Of a stretch of DNA of 64,000 bases, positions 50,617 through 59,655 are shown in pieces. Location: assembly GCA_964521865.1 (NCBI GenBank), contig CAZFTJ010000023.1, positions 1 to 64,000 of the forward strand, in the 5' to 3' direction. Source of the stretch: CAYSRJ01 sp964521865 (GTDB lineage Bacteria > Spirochaetota > B62-G9 > DRHN01). Position numbers and translations under genes: made by a program. The notes under the pieces are model-generated. The model saw only the letters and a list, made by a program, of their open reading frames with translations, searched no databases and had not been told where the DNA came from. The stretch's first letter is position 1. Every line of letters begins with the position of its first letter.

Positions 50617-52719
50617 ATGGAGCACAGTGGAAGAATGAACAAGAAACTGGAGAAATACAGAAATATCGGCATCATGGCGCATATCGATGCAGGTAAAACC
50701 ACGCTTACGGAACGTATGCTGTACTATACCGGCAGAAAACACAAGATCGGTGAGGTGCATGACGGTGCCGCCGAGATGGATTGGATGGAGCAGGAGAAAG
50801 AGCGGGGTATTACCATTACCAGTGCCGCCACAACCCTGTCCTGGCGGGACCACCGGGTAAACATCATTGATACCCCCGGGCATGTGGATTTTACCGCAGA
50901 GGTGGAAAGAAGCCTTCGGGTCCTGGACGGCGCGGTTGCGGTTTTTTGCGCGGTTGCGGGTGTGGAGCCGCAAAGCGAGACGGTGTGGCTCCAGGCAAAT
51001 AAATACAACGTACCGAGATTGATATTCGTCAATAAAATGGACAGGAAGGGTGCCGACTTCGATCATGTGCTTGAGATGATCGGGAAACGTCTCGGGGCTC
51101 GGGCTCTTCCGGTGCAAATTCCATACGGCAGGGAAGAAAATTTCAGGGGCATTGTCGATCTGATAACGATGAAGGTGTATATCTGGAATGAGGAGGACCT
51201 CGGGTCGACATTCAGGGAGTCCGAGATACCGGATGAGTTGAAAGATAAAGCACGTGCCTATCGTGAGCAGCTTCTTGAAATGCTCAGCGATTATGATGAA
51301 GAGTTTATGGAACAGTATCTATCGGGGGACGAGCTCGAAGGCGATCGTATTCGCAAGGTCATTCGCAAGGCGACACTGTCCGGAAGACTATTCCCCGTTC
51401 TATGCGGTTCCGCATTCAAAAACAAGGGCGTTCAGAGACTGCTCGATGCCGTTGTTGATTACCTTCCTTCTCCGGTGGATATCCCGCCGGTTGAAGGTGT
51501 GCTGCTCAGAACCGGTGAACAGGCATTCAGGAAAGCGGATGTGAATGATCCGTTTTCAGCTCTTGTTTTCAAGATCATGACCGACCCCTATGTAGGGAAG
51601 CTCGCATTTTTCAGAGTGTATTCGGGGAAGGTTTCGGTCGGTGATATGCTGTATAACGCCGGAAAGGATCGAAAGGAGCGGATAGGCCGCATCGTCCAGA
51701 TGCATGCCAATAAAAAGAATGATGTCAGGGAGGTATATGCCGGGGATATTGCAGCTGCCGTCGGGTTTAAAACTGCAAAAACGGCTGATACGCTCTGTGA
51801 TATTGAAAACCCGATCATTCTCGAGGAAATGGATTTTCCGGAACCTGTGCTGTCCATTGCCATTGAACCGAAATCCAACGGCGATCAGGATAAACTGGGG
51901 ATTGCTCTGCACAAACTGTCCGAAGAAGACCCCACCTTCAAAGTACGGACGGATGAAGAAACGGGACAGACCGTTATTTCCGGCATGGGCGAGCTGCATC
52001 TCGATATCATTGTTGATCGAATGCTGCGGGAATTCAGGGTCGAAGCTGTAGTGGGACGGCCCGAGGTTGCCTATCGCGAGACAATCAGAGGTCGGACGCG
52101 TATCGAGGGGAAGCACATCAAGCAGTCGGGCGGTCACGGACAGTACGGGCATGTGGTCGTTGAGCTCGAGCCGCTTGATCGGGGTGCCGGTTTTGTATTC
52201 GAAAACAGAATCGTGGGGGGGAGAATCCCCAAAGAATACATCGCGTCGATAGAACAGGGCATAAGAGATGCAAGTGAAAACGGTGTGCTTGCCGGATACC
52301 CGGTTATCGATTTCAAGGCGACGCTCATCGACGGGTCCTATCATGAAGTCGATTCATCGGAGCTTGCATTTAGACTTGCAGCGATGAATGCGTTCAGACA
52401 GGGAGCGATGCACGCGAAGCCCGTTCTCCTTGAACCGGTCATGGCGATTGACGTGATTACTCCGGAAGAGTATATGGGGGAGCTGATCAAAGATCTCTCT
52501 TCGCGAAGGGCGAGAATATCGGGGATGGAGGATCGCCCGCACGGGAAACTCATTACTGCAGATTGTCCGCTGCGGGAGATGTTCGGATATGCAACGACGC
52601 TTCGTTCTCTCAGCCAGGGACGGGCGAATTATTCGATGAAGTTTTCCCATTATGAGGAAGTGCCGTCCTTTATTTCGGCCGAGATTGTATCGGGCCTGAA
52701 GGGGGCGTTGACAGTCTGA
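50617..52719 (+). CDS. fusA: Elongation factor G
   Basis: This 700-residue translational GTPase has AHIDAGKTTLTERMLYYTG (G1), RGITITSAATTL (G2), DTPGHVDFTAEVERSL (G3) and FVNKMDRKGADF (G4). Domains II-V follow, with MGELHLDIIVDRMLREF and the C-terminal PMGELI-like PEEYMGELIKDLSSRR. It drives translocation. Its place between rpsG and tuf is the classical str order, so it is the housekeeping EF-G. An ATG at 50635 is an alternative start giving 694 residues. Confidence 0.95.
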   Translation: MEHSGRMNKKLEKYRNIGIMAHIDAGKTTLTERMLYYTGRKHKIGEVHDGAAEMDWMEQEKERGITITSAATTLSWRDHRVNIIDTPGHVDFTAEVERSLRVLDGAVAVFCAVAGVEPQSETVWLQANKYNVPRLIFVNKMDRKGADFDHVLEMIGKRLGARALPVQIPYGREENFRGIVDLITMKVYIWNEEDLGSTFRESEIPDELKDKARAYREQLLEMLSDYDEEFMEQYLSGDELEGDRIRKVIRKATLSGRLFPVLCGSAFKNKGVQRLLDAVVDYLPSPVDIPPVEGVLLRTGEQAFRKADVNDPFSALVFKIMTDPYVGKLAFFRVYSGKVSVGDMLYNAGKDRKERIGRIVQMHANKKNDVREVYAGDIAAAVGFKTAKTADTLCDIENPIILEEMDFPEPVLSIAIEPKSNGDQDKLGIALHKLSEEDPTFKVRTDEETGQTVISGMGELHLDIIVDRMLREFRVEAVVGRPEVAYRETIRGRTRIEGKHIKQSGGHGQYGHVVVELEPLDRGAGFVFENRIVGGRIPKEYIASIEQGIRDASENGVLAGYPVIDFKATLIDGSYHEVDSSELAFRLAAMNAFRQGAMHAKPVLLEPVMAIDVITPEEYMGELIKDLSSRRARISGMEDRPHGKLITADCPLREMFGYATTLRSLSQGRANYSMKFSHYEEVPSFISAEIVSGLKGALTV

Positions 52720-52740
52720 AACCCAGGACAGGTACGACAT

Positions 52741-52763
52741 AAAAAAGTATTGATACTTTTTTT
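52741..52763 (+). terminator. A/T-rich terminator-like hairpin after fusA
   Basis: AAAAAAGTAT and ATACTTTTTT pair perfectly with a 2-base spacer, giving a stem ending in a T run 22 bases after the fusA stop. The stem is weak because it is A/T-rich. The 268-base gap after it probably carries a separate tuf promoter. Confidence 0.5.
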
Positions 52764-52987
52764 CAATTGTATTACCTTGTTCACTGCTTTGAAGATGAAG
52801 GGCAGTCCCTGTATATGCAGAGGGTAGTACCATTCTGTTTCTGCTCTATGTATCCCGTTAATTATTCGGGATGAGACTTGTGATCTTAAATTTATATTCG
52901 CGCCGTACCTTCATTCAAGAATGTTTCATACGAGGAACGGCGCATGATACCTGAAAACAATTACAATACCGAGGAGGAGGTATGTAG

Positions 52988-54178
52988 ATGGCAAAAGAGA
53001 AGTTCGAGAGGACAAAACCTCATGTGAATGTCGGAACGATCGGTCACGTTGATCACGGAAAGACCACGCTCACATCAGCAATGACGTACTATCTTGCAAA
53101 TAAGGGCTTGGCACAGGCAAAGAAGTTTGAAGAGATCGATAATGCTCCGGAAGAAAAGGAGAGGGGTATTACCATTGCAACTCAGCATGTGGAATACGAG
53201 ACTGAAAAAAGGCACTATGCACACGTCGATTGTCCGGGACATGCTGATTATGTGAAAAATATGATTACCGGTGCTGCACAAATGGACGGCGCCATACTGG
53301 TGGTAGCCGCCGATGACGGCCCTATGGCGCAAACAAGAGAGCATATTCTTCTCGCACGTCAGGTCGGGGTGCCGGCAATGGTCGTGTACCTGAACAAAAT
53401 CGATCGTGTTGACGACCCGGAACTGATCGAGCTCGTTGAGATGGAGGTTCGGGATCTGCTCAATGAATATGAGTTTCCCGGCGACGATATTCCCGTGATA
53501 AAGGGCAGTGCACTGAAGGCAATGGAAGACCCGAATGATGAAGAAGCGAGCAAGAGCGTTCGGGAGCTGCTCGATGCAATCGATGAGTACATTCCCGAGC
53601 CCAAGAGAGACGTCGACAAGCCGTTTCTCATGCCTATCGAGGATGTGTTTACGATATCGGGACGCGGTACGGTTGTGACGGGAAGAGTCGAACGTGGCAA
53701 GATTCATGTAAATGAAGAGATTGAAATCGTAGGAATACGTCCGACACAGAAAACCGTTGTAACGGGAGTCGAGATGTTCAGGAAACTGCTCGATGAAGGG
53801 CAGGCAGGCGACAATATCGGTGTGCTTCTTCGCGGGATAAAACGTGAAGAGGTCGAAAGGGGCCAGGTTGTCGCGAAACCCGGTTCAATCACCCCGCACA
53901 AAAGGTTCAACGCACAGGTGTATGTGCTGACCAAAGAAGAGGGAGGGAGGCACACTCCTTTTTTTACCGGGTACAGACCACAGGTGTATGTGCGTACGAC
54001 CGATGTAACCGGCGTCATCAAGCTGCCGGAAGGGGTGGAGATGGTTATGCCCGGCGACAATATTACGATGGAAATAGAGCTCATAAACACTGTTGCGATG
54101 GAAAAAGGCATGCGGTTTGCTATTCGTGAGGGTGGAAGAACGGTTGGAGCAGGCGCAGTAACCGATATACTGGAATAG
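52988..54178 (+). CDS. tuf: Elongation factor Tu
   Basis: This 396-residue GTPase has GHVDHGKTTLTSAMTYYLA (G1), RGITIATQHVEYET (G2), DCPGHADYVKNMITGAAQMD (G3) and VVYLNKIDRVDD (G4), followed by two beta-barrel domains. It carries aminoacyl-tRNA to the ribosome. The strong GAGGAGG site lies a few bases before the ATG. It is followed eight bases later by rpsJ. Confidence 0.98.
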   Translation: MAKEKFERTKPHVNVGTIGHVDHGKTTLTSAMTYYLANKGLAQAKKFEEIDNAPEEKERGITIATQHVEYETEKRHYAHVDCPGHADYVKNMITGAAQMDGAILVVAADDGPMAQTREHILLARQVGVPAMVVYLNKIDRVDDPELIELVEMEVRDLLNEYEFPGDDIPVIKGSALKAMEDPNDEEASKSVRELLDAIDEYIPEPKRDVDKPFLMPIEDVFTISGRGTVVTGRVERGKIHVNEEIEIVGIRPTQKTVVTGVEMFRKLLDEGQAGDNIGVLLRGIKREEVERGQVVAKPGSITPHKRFNAQVYVLTKEEGGRHTPFFTGYRPQVYVRTTDVTGVIKLPEGVEMVMPGDNITMEIELINTVAMEKGMRFAIREGGRTVGAGAVTDILE

Positions 54179-54186
54179 AGGGTGCC

Positions 54187-54495
54187 ATGGAAGTCCAGAA
54201 GATTCGTGTAAGGCTCAGGGCATTTGATGCAGAACTCATCGACGAGTCGGCAAAATCTATTGTGAATGCGGTTGTACGGGCGGGGGCCAGAGTCTCGGGA
54301 CCCGTACCGCTTCCGACAAAGATAAGCAAATATACGGTGCTGAGATCCCCGCACGTGAACAAGAAATCGAGAGAGCAGTTTGAAATGAGAACGCATAAGA
54401 GGTTGATTGATATCATCAATCCCACCAGCGATACGATCAATGCCCTCATGAAGCTTGAATTGCCGGCAGGTGTTGATGTGGAGATCAAACAATGA
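54187..54495 (+). CDS. rpsJ: 30S ribosomal protein S10
   Basis: This 102-residue protein opens MEVQKIRVRLRAFDAELIDE and contains GPVPLPTKISKYTVLRSPHV and the loop RTHKRLIDIINPTSDTINAL. S10 is in the 30S head and also acts as NusE in antitermination. It starts the S10 operon. Its TGA stop overlaps an ATG at 54492. Confidence 0.97.
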   Translation: MEVQKIRVRLRAFDAELIDESAKSIVNAVVRAGARVSGPVPLPTKISKYTVLRSPHVNKKSREQFEMRTHKRLIDIINPTSDTINALMKLELPAGVDVEIKQ

Positions 54496-54599
54496 TTCCT
54501 GGAACCGGGCATACACGTTCGCTTAAGCGAGGAGTATGCCCAATCAGCAGGAGCGCTGGTCAGACCCTTATAAAATCCATTGTGAAACTGAGTTGAGAG
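54492..54599 (+). other. Gap where rplC (L3) is expected; 34-codon open frame only
   Basis: Canonical order is rpsJ, rplC, rplD, with rplC about 620 bases long. Here only 104 bases separate the rpsJ stop from the rplD start. An ATG overlapping the rpsJ stop opens a 34-codon frame ending at TGA 54594-54596: MIPGTGHTRSLKRGVCPISR then SAGQTLIKSIVKLS. None of the L3 hallmarks (the GKKVGMTQ N-terminus, or the Gly-rich loop and C-terminal KGAVPG block) can be recognised. The frame starts MI- as L3 often does, and ends like a basic L3 tail, so a large internal deletion with drift is possible but unproven. Confidence 0.5.
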
Positions 54600-55238
54600 A
54601 TGAAGGTGAAGATATACGATATAAACGGCATGGAAAAAGGAGACGTGACTCTCGCTGATGCCGTGTTCAACATAGAGCCGAACAGATCGGCGATTTATTA
54701 CGCACTCCGCGCTGAGCGAGCCAACATGAGACAGGGAACTGCAGCTACAAAGGGAAGGTCTGAAGTCAGCGGGGGAGGATCCAAACTGTACAGGCAGAAG
54801 GGAACCGGCAGGGCGCGTGCCGGAAGCAGGAGAAGTCCTGTCCGAGTGGGAGGCGGGATAGCTTTTGGCCCGAAACCGAGAAGCTACCGAATCGACCTGC
54901 CGAAAAAGATAAAGAGGCTCTCCATTCGTTCGCTGCTCTCGTTGAAAAACAGTGAAAACACACTGAAGGTTATAGAGGATTTTTCTGTTGATTCGGGAAA
55001 AACCGGGGATTTCTGCAGAATTGCGGAAAACCTGGTGGATAAAAAAAGAAGGATGAAAGTTCTTATTGTAGACAGTGATAGAAATCCAATGAACAGAAGG
55101 GCGGGACGTAATATTCCGTGGATTAGTTATTTCGACGCTCAACTGTTGAAAAGCTGCGATCTCTATTACGCACGTCAGGTTATACTGACCGAGAGTGCAG
55201 TCAAGGTATTGAATGAGAGGTATTCCGATAAATTGTAG
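54600..55238 (+). CDS. rplD: 50S ribosomal protein L4
   Basis: This 212-residue protein has the L4 extended loop KLYRQKGTGRARAGSRRSPV and GGIAFGPKPRSYRIDLPKK, followed by a globular C-terminal part. The loop lines the peptide exit tunnel, and the protein autoregulates the operon in many bacteria. It lies directly after the short gap where rplC is missing. A TTGAGAG stretch precedes the ATG, a weak ribosome site. Confidence 0.95.
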   Translation: MKVKIYDINGMEKGDVTLADAVFNIEPNRSAIYYALRAERANMRQGTAATKGRSEVSGGGSKLYRQKGTGRARAGSRRSPVRVGGGIAFGPKPRSYRIDLPKKIKRLSIRSLLSLKNSENTLKVIEDFSVDSGKTGDFCRIAENLVDKKRRMKVLIVDSDRNPMNRRAGRNIPWISYFDAQLLKSCDLYYARQVILTESAVKVLNERYSDKL

Positions 55239-55273
55239 ATGCTACAACTATCATTAATCATCTGAGTGAACAA

Positions 55274-55561
55274 ATGATTAAAAAAAGCCAGATTGTGATA
55301 AACCCGATAATTACTGAGAAAAGCACGGAGCTCCAGAGACTTGGAAAGTATTGTTTCAGGGTAAACAAGAGGGCGAACAAAAAAGAAGTGATGCAGGCCG
55401 TAAAAGACATATTCAACGTGGAACCGGTTTCCTGCAATATGATGAATATCATGGGGAAAAAGAAACGGGAGCGGTATAAACTGGGTTATACATCTTCCTG
55501 GAAAAAGGCCATTGTAACATTGAAAGAGGGAGACAAGATAGAGCTGTTTGAAGGTGTATAG
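55274..55561 (+). CDS. rplW: 50S ribosomal protein L23
   Basis: This 95-residue protein carries the L23 pattern VINPIITEKSTELQRLGKYC, FRVNKRANKKEVMQAVKDIF and KKAIVTLKEGDKIELFEGV. It surrounds the tunnel exit and docks trigger factor and SRP. The upstream region lacks a strong ribosome site. Confidence 0.95.
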   Translation: MIKKSQIVINPIITEKSTELQRLGKYCFRVNKRANKKEVMQAVKDIFNVEPVSCNMMNIMGKKKRERYKLGYTSSWKKAIVTLKEGDKIELFEGV

Positions 55562-55620
55562 AAGAAGGCTTGAGTCCTGCTTTGCATGCTTAATTCAATA
55601 GAACGGGTGAGAGATTTTCA

Positions 55621-56448
55621 ATGGCGATAAAAAAATATAAACCCACAACCCCGTCGAGAAGATTCTTTTCGGTTGTCGACAGAGAAGGGATAACTGCCGA
55701 CAGGCCCTATAAACCGCTTACAGAGGGAAAAAAGCGGATAAGCGGCAGGAATAACAATGGAAGGATTACACTTCGACGTCGGGGCGGCGGATCCAAAAAA
55801 CTGTACAGAAAGATCGATTTCAAACGGGACAAGCGTGAAATCGAAGGCACGGTCGTTACTATTGAATATGACCCGAACAGAAGTGCACGGATTGCGCTCG
55901 TGAGCTATATCGACGGGGAGAAGCGGTATATACTCGCTCCGCAGGGGCTGGGGGTCGGTGACCGTATTGTTGCAGGAGAGCATGTCAAGGCATTGCCGGG
56001 CAATGCCTTGCCGCTCGGGAACATGCCCCTCGGTACCGTCATACATAATGTGGAGCTCAATCCCGGCAGAGGCGGACAGATGGCGCGTGCCGCAGGGACA
56101 TTTGTTCAGCTCGTGGGAAAAGAAGGCCACAGGTGCATTATCAAACTTCCGTCGGGGGAGATGCGAAACATCAATGCTCGCTGCTACGGAACCGTCGGTC
56201 ACGTAGGGAATCAGGATCATTTTAATATTTCCCTCGGCAAAGCAGGCCGGTCCCGGTGGCTGGGAAGAAGACCCAAAGTGCGGGGAGTGGCGATGAACCC
56301 GGTTGATCATCCGCACGGCGGCGGTGAAGGGAGATCATCCGGAGGGAGGCATCCTGTTTCCCCATGGGGCGTCCCGACCAAGGGTTATAAGACGAGAAAG
56401 AAGAATAAGGCATCCGACAAGTACATTGTAAAGAAAAGGAAGAAGTAG
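55621..56448 (+). CDS. rplB: 50S ribosomal protein L2
   Basis: This 275-residue protein opens MAIKKYKPTTPSRRFFSVVD and has GRNNNGRITLRRRGGGSKKL, plus the peptidyl-transferase-proximal VRGVAMNPVDHPHGGGEGRS with its conserved His. It is needed for subunit joining and peptide bond formation. Length is normal. Confidence 0.97.
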   Translation: MAIKKYKPTTPSRRFFSVVDREGITADRPYKPLTEGKKRISGRNNNGRITLRRRGGGSKKLYRKIDFKRDKREIEGTVVTIEYDPNRSARIALVSYIDGEKRYILAPQGLGVGDRIVAGEHVKALPGNALPLGNMPLGTVIHNVELNPGRGGQMARAAGTFVQLVGKEGHRCIIKLPSGEMRNINARCYGTVGHVGNQDHFNISLGKAGRSRWLGRRPKVRGVAMNPVDHPHGGGEGRSSGGRHPVSPWGVPTKGYKTRKKNKASDKYIVKKRKK

Positions 56449-56462
56449 AGGGAGGGTTTGCG

Positions 56463-56744
56463 TTGTCACGTTCTATAAAGAAGGGCCCCTTTATCGACAA
56501 AAAACTGTATAAAAAGGTGCTTGAGCTGAATAACAGAAATGATAAAAGGATTATCAAGACATGGTCGAGAAGGTCGACGATATTTCCCGAAATGGTCGGT
56601 CATACCTTTAATGTCTACAACGGGAAGAAGTTTTTTCCTGTGTACGTAACGGAGAACATGGTGGGACATAAACTGGGAGAGTTTGCTCCTACAAGGGTAT
56701 TCAAAGGACATGCCGGATCGGAGAGGTCTTCGAGGGTAAGGTGA
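56463..56744 (+). CDS. rpsS: 30S ribosomal protein S19
   Basis: This 93-residue protein opens SRSIKKGPFIDKKLYKKVLE from a TTG start with GGGAGGG upstream. The WSRRSTIFPEMVGHTFNVYN and GHKLGEFAPTRVFKGHAG segments are standard S19. It lies in the 30S head near the A-site tRNA. Confidence 0.96.
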   Translation: MSRSIKKGPFIDKKLYKKVLELNNRNDKRIIKTWSRRSTIFPEMVGHTFNVYNGKKFFPVYVTENMVGHKLGEFAPTRVFKGHAGSERSSRVR

Positions 56745-56773
56745 GCTTCTGCATGGTAACGAGGTGAAGAGAT

Positions 56774-57121
56774 ATGGTGGCACGGGCGGTTGCGAAGTAT
56801 GTGAAGATATCCGGACGGAAGGTAAATAGATACACAAGAGAGGTAAAACACCTTCCCTACACGGAGGCAAAGGCCGTATTGACACTGTCTCCGGCGAGGG
56901 GGGCAAAGGTACTTTCAAAGGTGCTTCATTCGGCCTTTTCGAATCTCATGGCAAATAACAAGAATATCGATGAAGAATCTGTGAAAATACGGGAAATAAT
57001 CGTAAACGAGGGGCCGACTCTGAAGAGATGGCGCCCACGGGCCCGGGGAAGGGCCGATAGAATTCGGAAGAGGACGTGTCACATATCGGTTGTGGTATCC
57101 GGAGAGGAACTCAAAAAATAG
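56774..57121 (+). CDS. rplV: 50S ribosomal protein L22
   Basis: This 115-residue protein has VKISGRKVNRYTREVKHLPY, a helix with SKVLHSAFSNLMANNKNID, and the tunnel-lining hairpin GPTLKRWRPRARGRADRIRK. That loop with L4 forms the tunnel constriction. GTGAAGAG precedes the ATG. Confidence 0.96.
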   Translation: MVARAVAKYVKISGRKVNRYTREVKHLPYTEAKAVLTLSPARGAKVLSKVLHSAFSNLMANNKNIDEESVKIREIIVNEGPTLKRWRPRARGRADRIRKRTCHISVVVSGEELKK

Positions 57122-57136
57122 ACGCTGGGGGTTTGA

Positions 57137-57820
57137 ATGGGTCAAAAGGTAAACCCAATCGGGCTGCGGCTGGGAATCATACAATCGTGGGAATCCAGGT
57201 GGTATTCACGAAAAGAATATGCCAGGAACCTGCATGAAGACGTAAAGATCAGGAAGTATCTGAAAAAGCGGCTTTCAAACGGAGAAGTGGCAAAGGTCGA
57301 AATCATCAGGTATCCTGAAAAGATAAATATTATTATACATACTGCGCGCCCAGGGATCGTAATCGGACGAAAAGGTGCAGAAGTTGAAGCAATCAGCAGG
57401 GAGCTGACGGCATTTACTGACAAAGATATTCAGATCAAAATCAAGGAAATTAAGAATCCTGCAGTTAATGCCGCACTCGTTGCAAGCGGTATTGCACGGC
57501 AGCTCGAAGGAAGGGTTGCGTTCAGGCGTGCAATGAAAAAAGCTATTTCCTCCGCCCGTCAGGCCGGTGCCCAAGGGATAAAAATCACATGTTCAGGCAG
57601 GCTCGGTGGTGCTGAAATGGCTCGAACGGAGAGCTACAAGGAAGGAATGATTCCTCTCCACACCTTTAGGGCCGATATTGATTATGGATTTGCACAGTCG
57701 AAAACGACCTTCGGTACGATAGGTGTAAAGGTGTGGATATACAAGGGTGAGGTGTTTAAAAAGGATACACGACAGGATGCGGGTGTATTGTTGAAAAAGA
57801 AAAGAACGGCAGTTACATGA
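57137..57820 (+). CDS. rpsC: 30S ribosomal protein S3
   Basis: This 227-residue protein opens MGQKVNPIGLRLGIIQSWES and contains the KH motif VIGRKGAEVEAISRELT, then GAQGIKITCSGRLGGAEMAR. The C-terminal domain ends GVLLKKKRTAVT. S3 is at the mRNA entry channel. It lies 15 bases after rplV. Confidence 0.97.
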   Translation: MGQKVNPIGLRLGIIQSWESRWYSRKEYARNLHEDVKIRKYLKKRLSNGEVAKVEIIRYPEKINIIIHTARPGIVIGRKGAEVEAISRELTAFTDKDIQIKIKEIKNPAVNAALVASGIARQLEGRVAFRRAMKKAISSARQAGAQGIKITCSGRLGGAEMARTESYKEGMIPLHTFRADIDYGFAQSKTTFGTIGVKVWIYKGEVFKKDTRQDAGVLLKKKRTAVT

Positions 57821-57897
57821 ATCGCTGTTTGAAGGGTTTCGGATGCGAAGCGTCCGAATAATAAAGATAATGAAGATGCGTCTGGATAGAGGGTATT

Positions 57898-58311
57898 ATG
57901 CTACAGCCGAATAAGGTCAAGTACAGGAAGAAGCAGCGGGGAAGGATGGGAGGGAAGGCAACACGGGGAAATTCCGTTGAATTCGGAGAGTATGGTCTGA
58001 GTGCCGTTGATCCGGGATGGATTACGAACAGACAGATTGAGGCCGCCCGGGTTGCGCTCACACGGTACATGAAACGAAGCGGGAAAGTCTGGATACGGAT
58101 TTTTCCGGACAAGCCTGTTACAAAGAAACCCGCGGAAACCCGTATGGGCAAGGGCAAGGGCGCACCGGAAGGCTGGGTGTGTGTGGTGAAGCCGGGCAGG
58201 GTCATGTTTGAGGTAAGCGGCGTGCCCGAGGAAGTTGCACAGGAGGCGTTCAGGCTCGCTGAACATAAATTGCCCATAAGATGCAGGTTCGTTGAAAGAA
58301 TGACGATATAG
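57898..58311 (+). CDS. rplP: 50S ribosomal protein L16
   Basis: This 137-residue protein opens MLQPNKVKYRKKQRGRMGGK and has RIFPDKPVTKKPAETRMGKG and GAPEGWVCVVKPGRVMFEV. L16 contacts the A-site tRNA and organises the peptidyl transferase region. GAGGG lies upstream of the ATG. Confidence 0.97.
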   Translation: MLQPNKVKYRKKQRGRMGGKATRGNSVEFGEYGLSAVDPGWITNRQIEAARVALTRYMKRSGKVWIRIFPDKPVTKKPAETRMGKGKGAPEGWVCVVKPGRVMFEVSGVPEEVAQEAFRLAEHKLPIRCRFVERMTI

Positions 58312-58322
58312 AGGAAGTACTC

Positions 58323-58547
58323 ATGAAGCAAAACCTGGATGAATTAACGGAAGAAGAGCTGAGAGATTTGAAGGAGAAGCTGGTAAAAGACTACAGGATT
58401 TTTCGTTTTAATAAAATGATGGGCCAGCTGGAGAATACTCTGAAGATCAGGGAAACGAGAAGAGATATTGCCCGGGTGAATACGATCCTTCATGAGTATA
58501 ATCTCGGCATTCGAAAAGACTCGAAAAAAGCAGAAAGTCGGGATTGA
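58323..58547 (+). CDS. rpmC: 50S ribosomal protein L29
   Basis: This 74-residue helical protein has LTEEELRDLKEKLVKDYRIF and the signature FNKMMGQLENTLKIRETRRD followed by IARVNTIL. It packs next to L23 at the tunnel exit. A ten-residue polar tail (GIRKDSKKAESRD) is slightly longer than usual. Confidence 0.95.
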   Translation: MKQNLDELTEEELRDLKEKLVKDYRIFRFNKMMGQLENTLKIRETRRDIARVNTILHEYNLGIRKDSKKAESRD

Positions 58548-58582
58548 GTGTACGTATCTTTGTTATGTGATGGAGTAGAGCT

Positions 58583-58855
58583 TTGGCAGGTGAAAAAAAC
58601 AGCGTTAAAAAAGAGATGAGGATGAAAACGGGCACTGTTGTCAGCAATAAAATGGAAAAAACAGTCGTCGCGGTTGTAAAAACCATGGTAAAACACCCTG
58701 TGTATAAAAAGTACATAAAAAGATCAAAGCGCTACAAGGTGCATGATGAGAACAATCAATGTAATATCGGCGATGTGATCCGTTTTAAAGAGACACGGCC
58801 GATCAGCAGGGACAAATCGTGGACGCTTGTCGATATTCTGGAGAGGGCAAAGTAG
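58583..58855 (+). CDS. rpsQ: 30S ribosomal protein S17
   Basis: This 90-residue OB-fold protein has MKTGTVVSNKMEKTVVAVVK, KHPVYKKYIKRSKRYKVHDE and NIGDVIRFKETRPISRDKSW. The chosen TTG start has a weak AGTAGAG site; an ATG at residue 12 (MRMKTG) is possible. It is an early 16S rRNA-binding protein. Confidence 0.94.
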   Translation: MAGEKNSVKKEMRMKTGTVVSNKMEKTVVAVVKTMVKHPVYKKYIKRSKRYKVHDENNQCNIGDVIRFKETRPISRDKSWTLVDILERAK

Positions 58856-58864
58856 GGGAGAGAG

Positions 58865-59233
58865 ATGATACAGTCGGAATCGTATCTGAATGTTGCAGAC
58901 AACAGTGGGGCGAGAAAGCTCCTCTGCATAAAGGTGCTCGGTGGTTCGAGAAGGAGATACGCTTCAATCGGTGATATTGTTGTATGCTCTGTCAAGAATG
59001 CGCTCCCCAATGCGCAGATAAAAAAGGGCGAAAAAGTGAAGGCTGTGATCGTGCGGACGACAAAAGAGATCAGACGTATCGACGGCAGTTATATTCGTTT
59101 TGACGATAATGCGGCAGTTGTGGTTGACAACCAGATGAATCCAAGAGGAACAAGAATATTTGGTCCGGTTGCAAGAGAGCTCAGAGACAGGAATTTTATG
59201 AAAATCATATCTCTCGCACCGGAAGTTTTATAG
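58865..59233 (+). CDS. rplN: 50S ribosomal protein L14
   Basis: This 122-residue protein opens MIQSESYLNVADNSGARKLL and has GDIVVCSVKNALPNAQIKKG and RGTRIFGPVARELRDRNFMK. L14 forms bridges to the small subunit. GGGAGAG precedes the ATG. Confidence 0.97.
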   Translation: MIQSESYLNVADNSGARKLLCIKVLGGSRRRYASIGDIVVCSVKNALPNAQIKKGEKVKAVIVRTTKEIRRIDGSYIRFDDNAAVVVDNQMNPRGTRIFGPVARELRDRNFMKIISLAPEVL

Positions 59234-59265
59234 GCCGTTCGGAAGTACGTCGGGGAGAAAAACAA

Positions 59266-59589
59266 ATGGCGATAAAAGTTAAAAAGAACGACAGGGTGCG
59301 GTTAACCTCGGGAAAAAACAGGGGCAAGGAGGGAAAGGTTCTTTTCGTGGATAGAAATAAAAGGCGCCTTGTTGTCGAAGGCCTTAATCTCGTACGGAAA
59401 ACGCGGAGGCCTGACCAGCAAAGTCAAAAGGGCGGCATTATCGATATTGAAGCTCCGGTTCATATTTCAAATGTCATGATAGTATGTCCCAAATGTTCGT
59501 CCGCGGTGAGGGTCAAACGTAAAGAGCTTGAGAACGGGAAGAGGGTTCGCATCTGTGGAAAGTGCGGTGAGGTGCTCGATAAAGTGTAG
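59266..59589 (+). CDS. rplX: 50S ribosomal protein L24 with C-terminal zinc-ribbon cysteines
   Basis: This 107-residue KOW protein opens with DRVRLTSGKNRGKEGKVLFV, and has NLVRKTRRPDQQSQKGGIID. The C-terminal tail carries two CxxC pairs (VCPKCSSAVRV and CGKCGEVLDKV), likely binding zinc, as in many but not all bacterial L24. It starts folding of the 5' part of 23S rRNA. Confidence 0.96.
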   Translation: MAIKVKKNDRVRLTSGKNRGKEGKVLFVDRNKRRLVVEGLNLVRKTRRPDQQSQKGGIIDIEAPVHISNVMIVCPKCSSAVRVKRKELENGKRVRICGKCGEVLDKV

Positions 59590-59655
59590 GTTTTGTTTTC
59601 ATACTTTATCAGGCAAGATATTCAGGCGGATTGGAATACACTGGAGATGAGGGTT

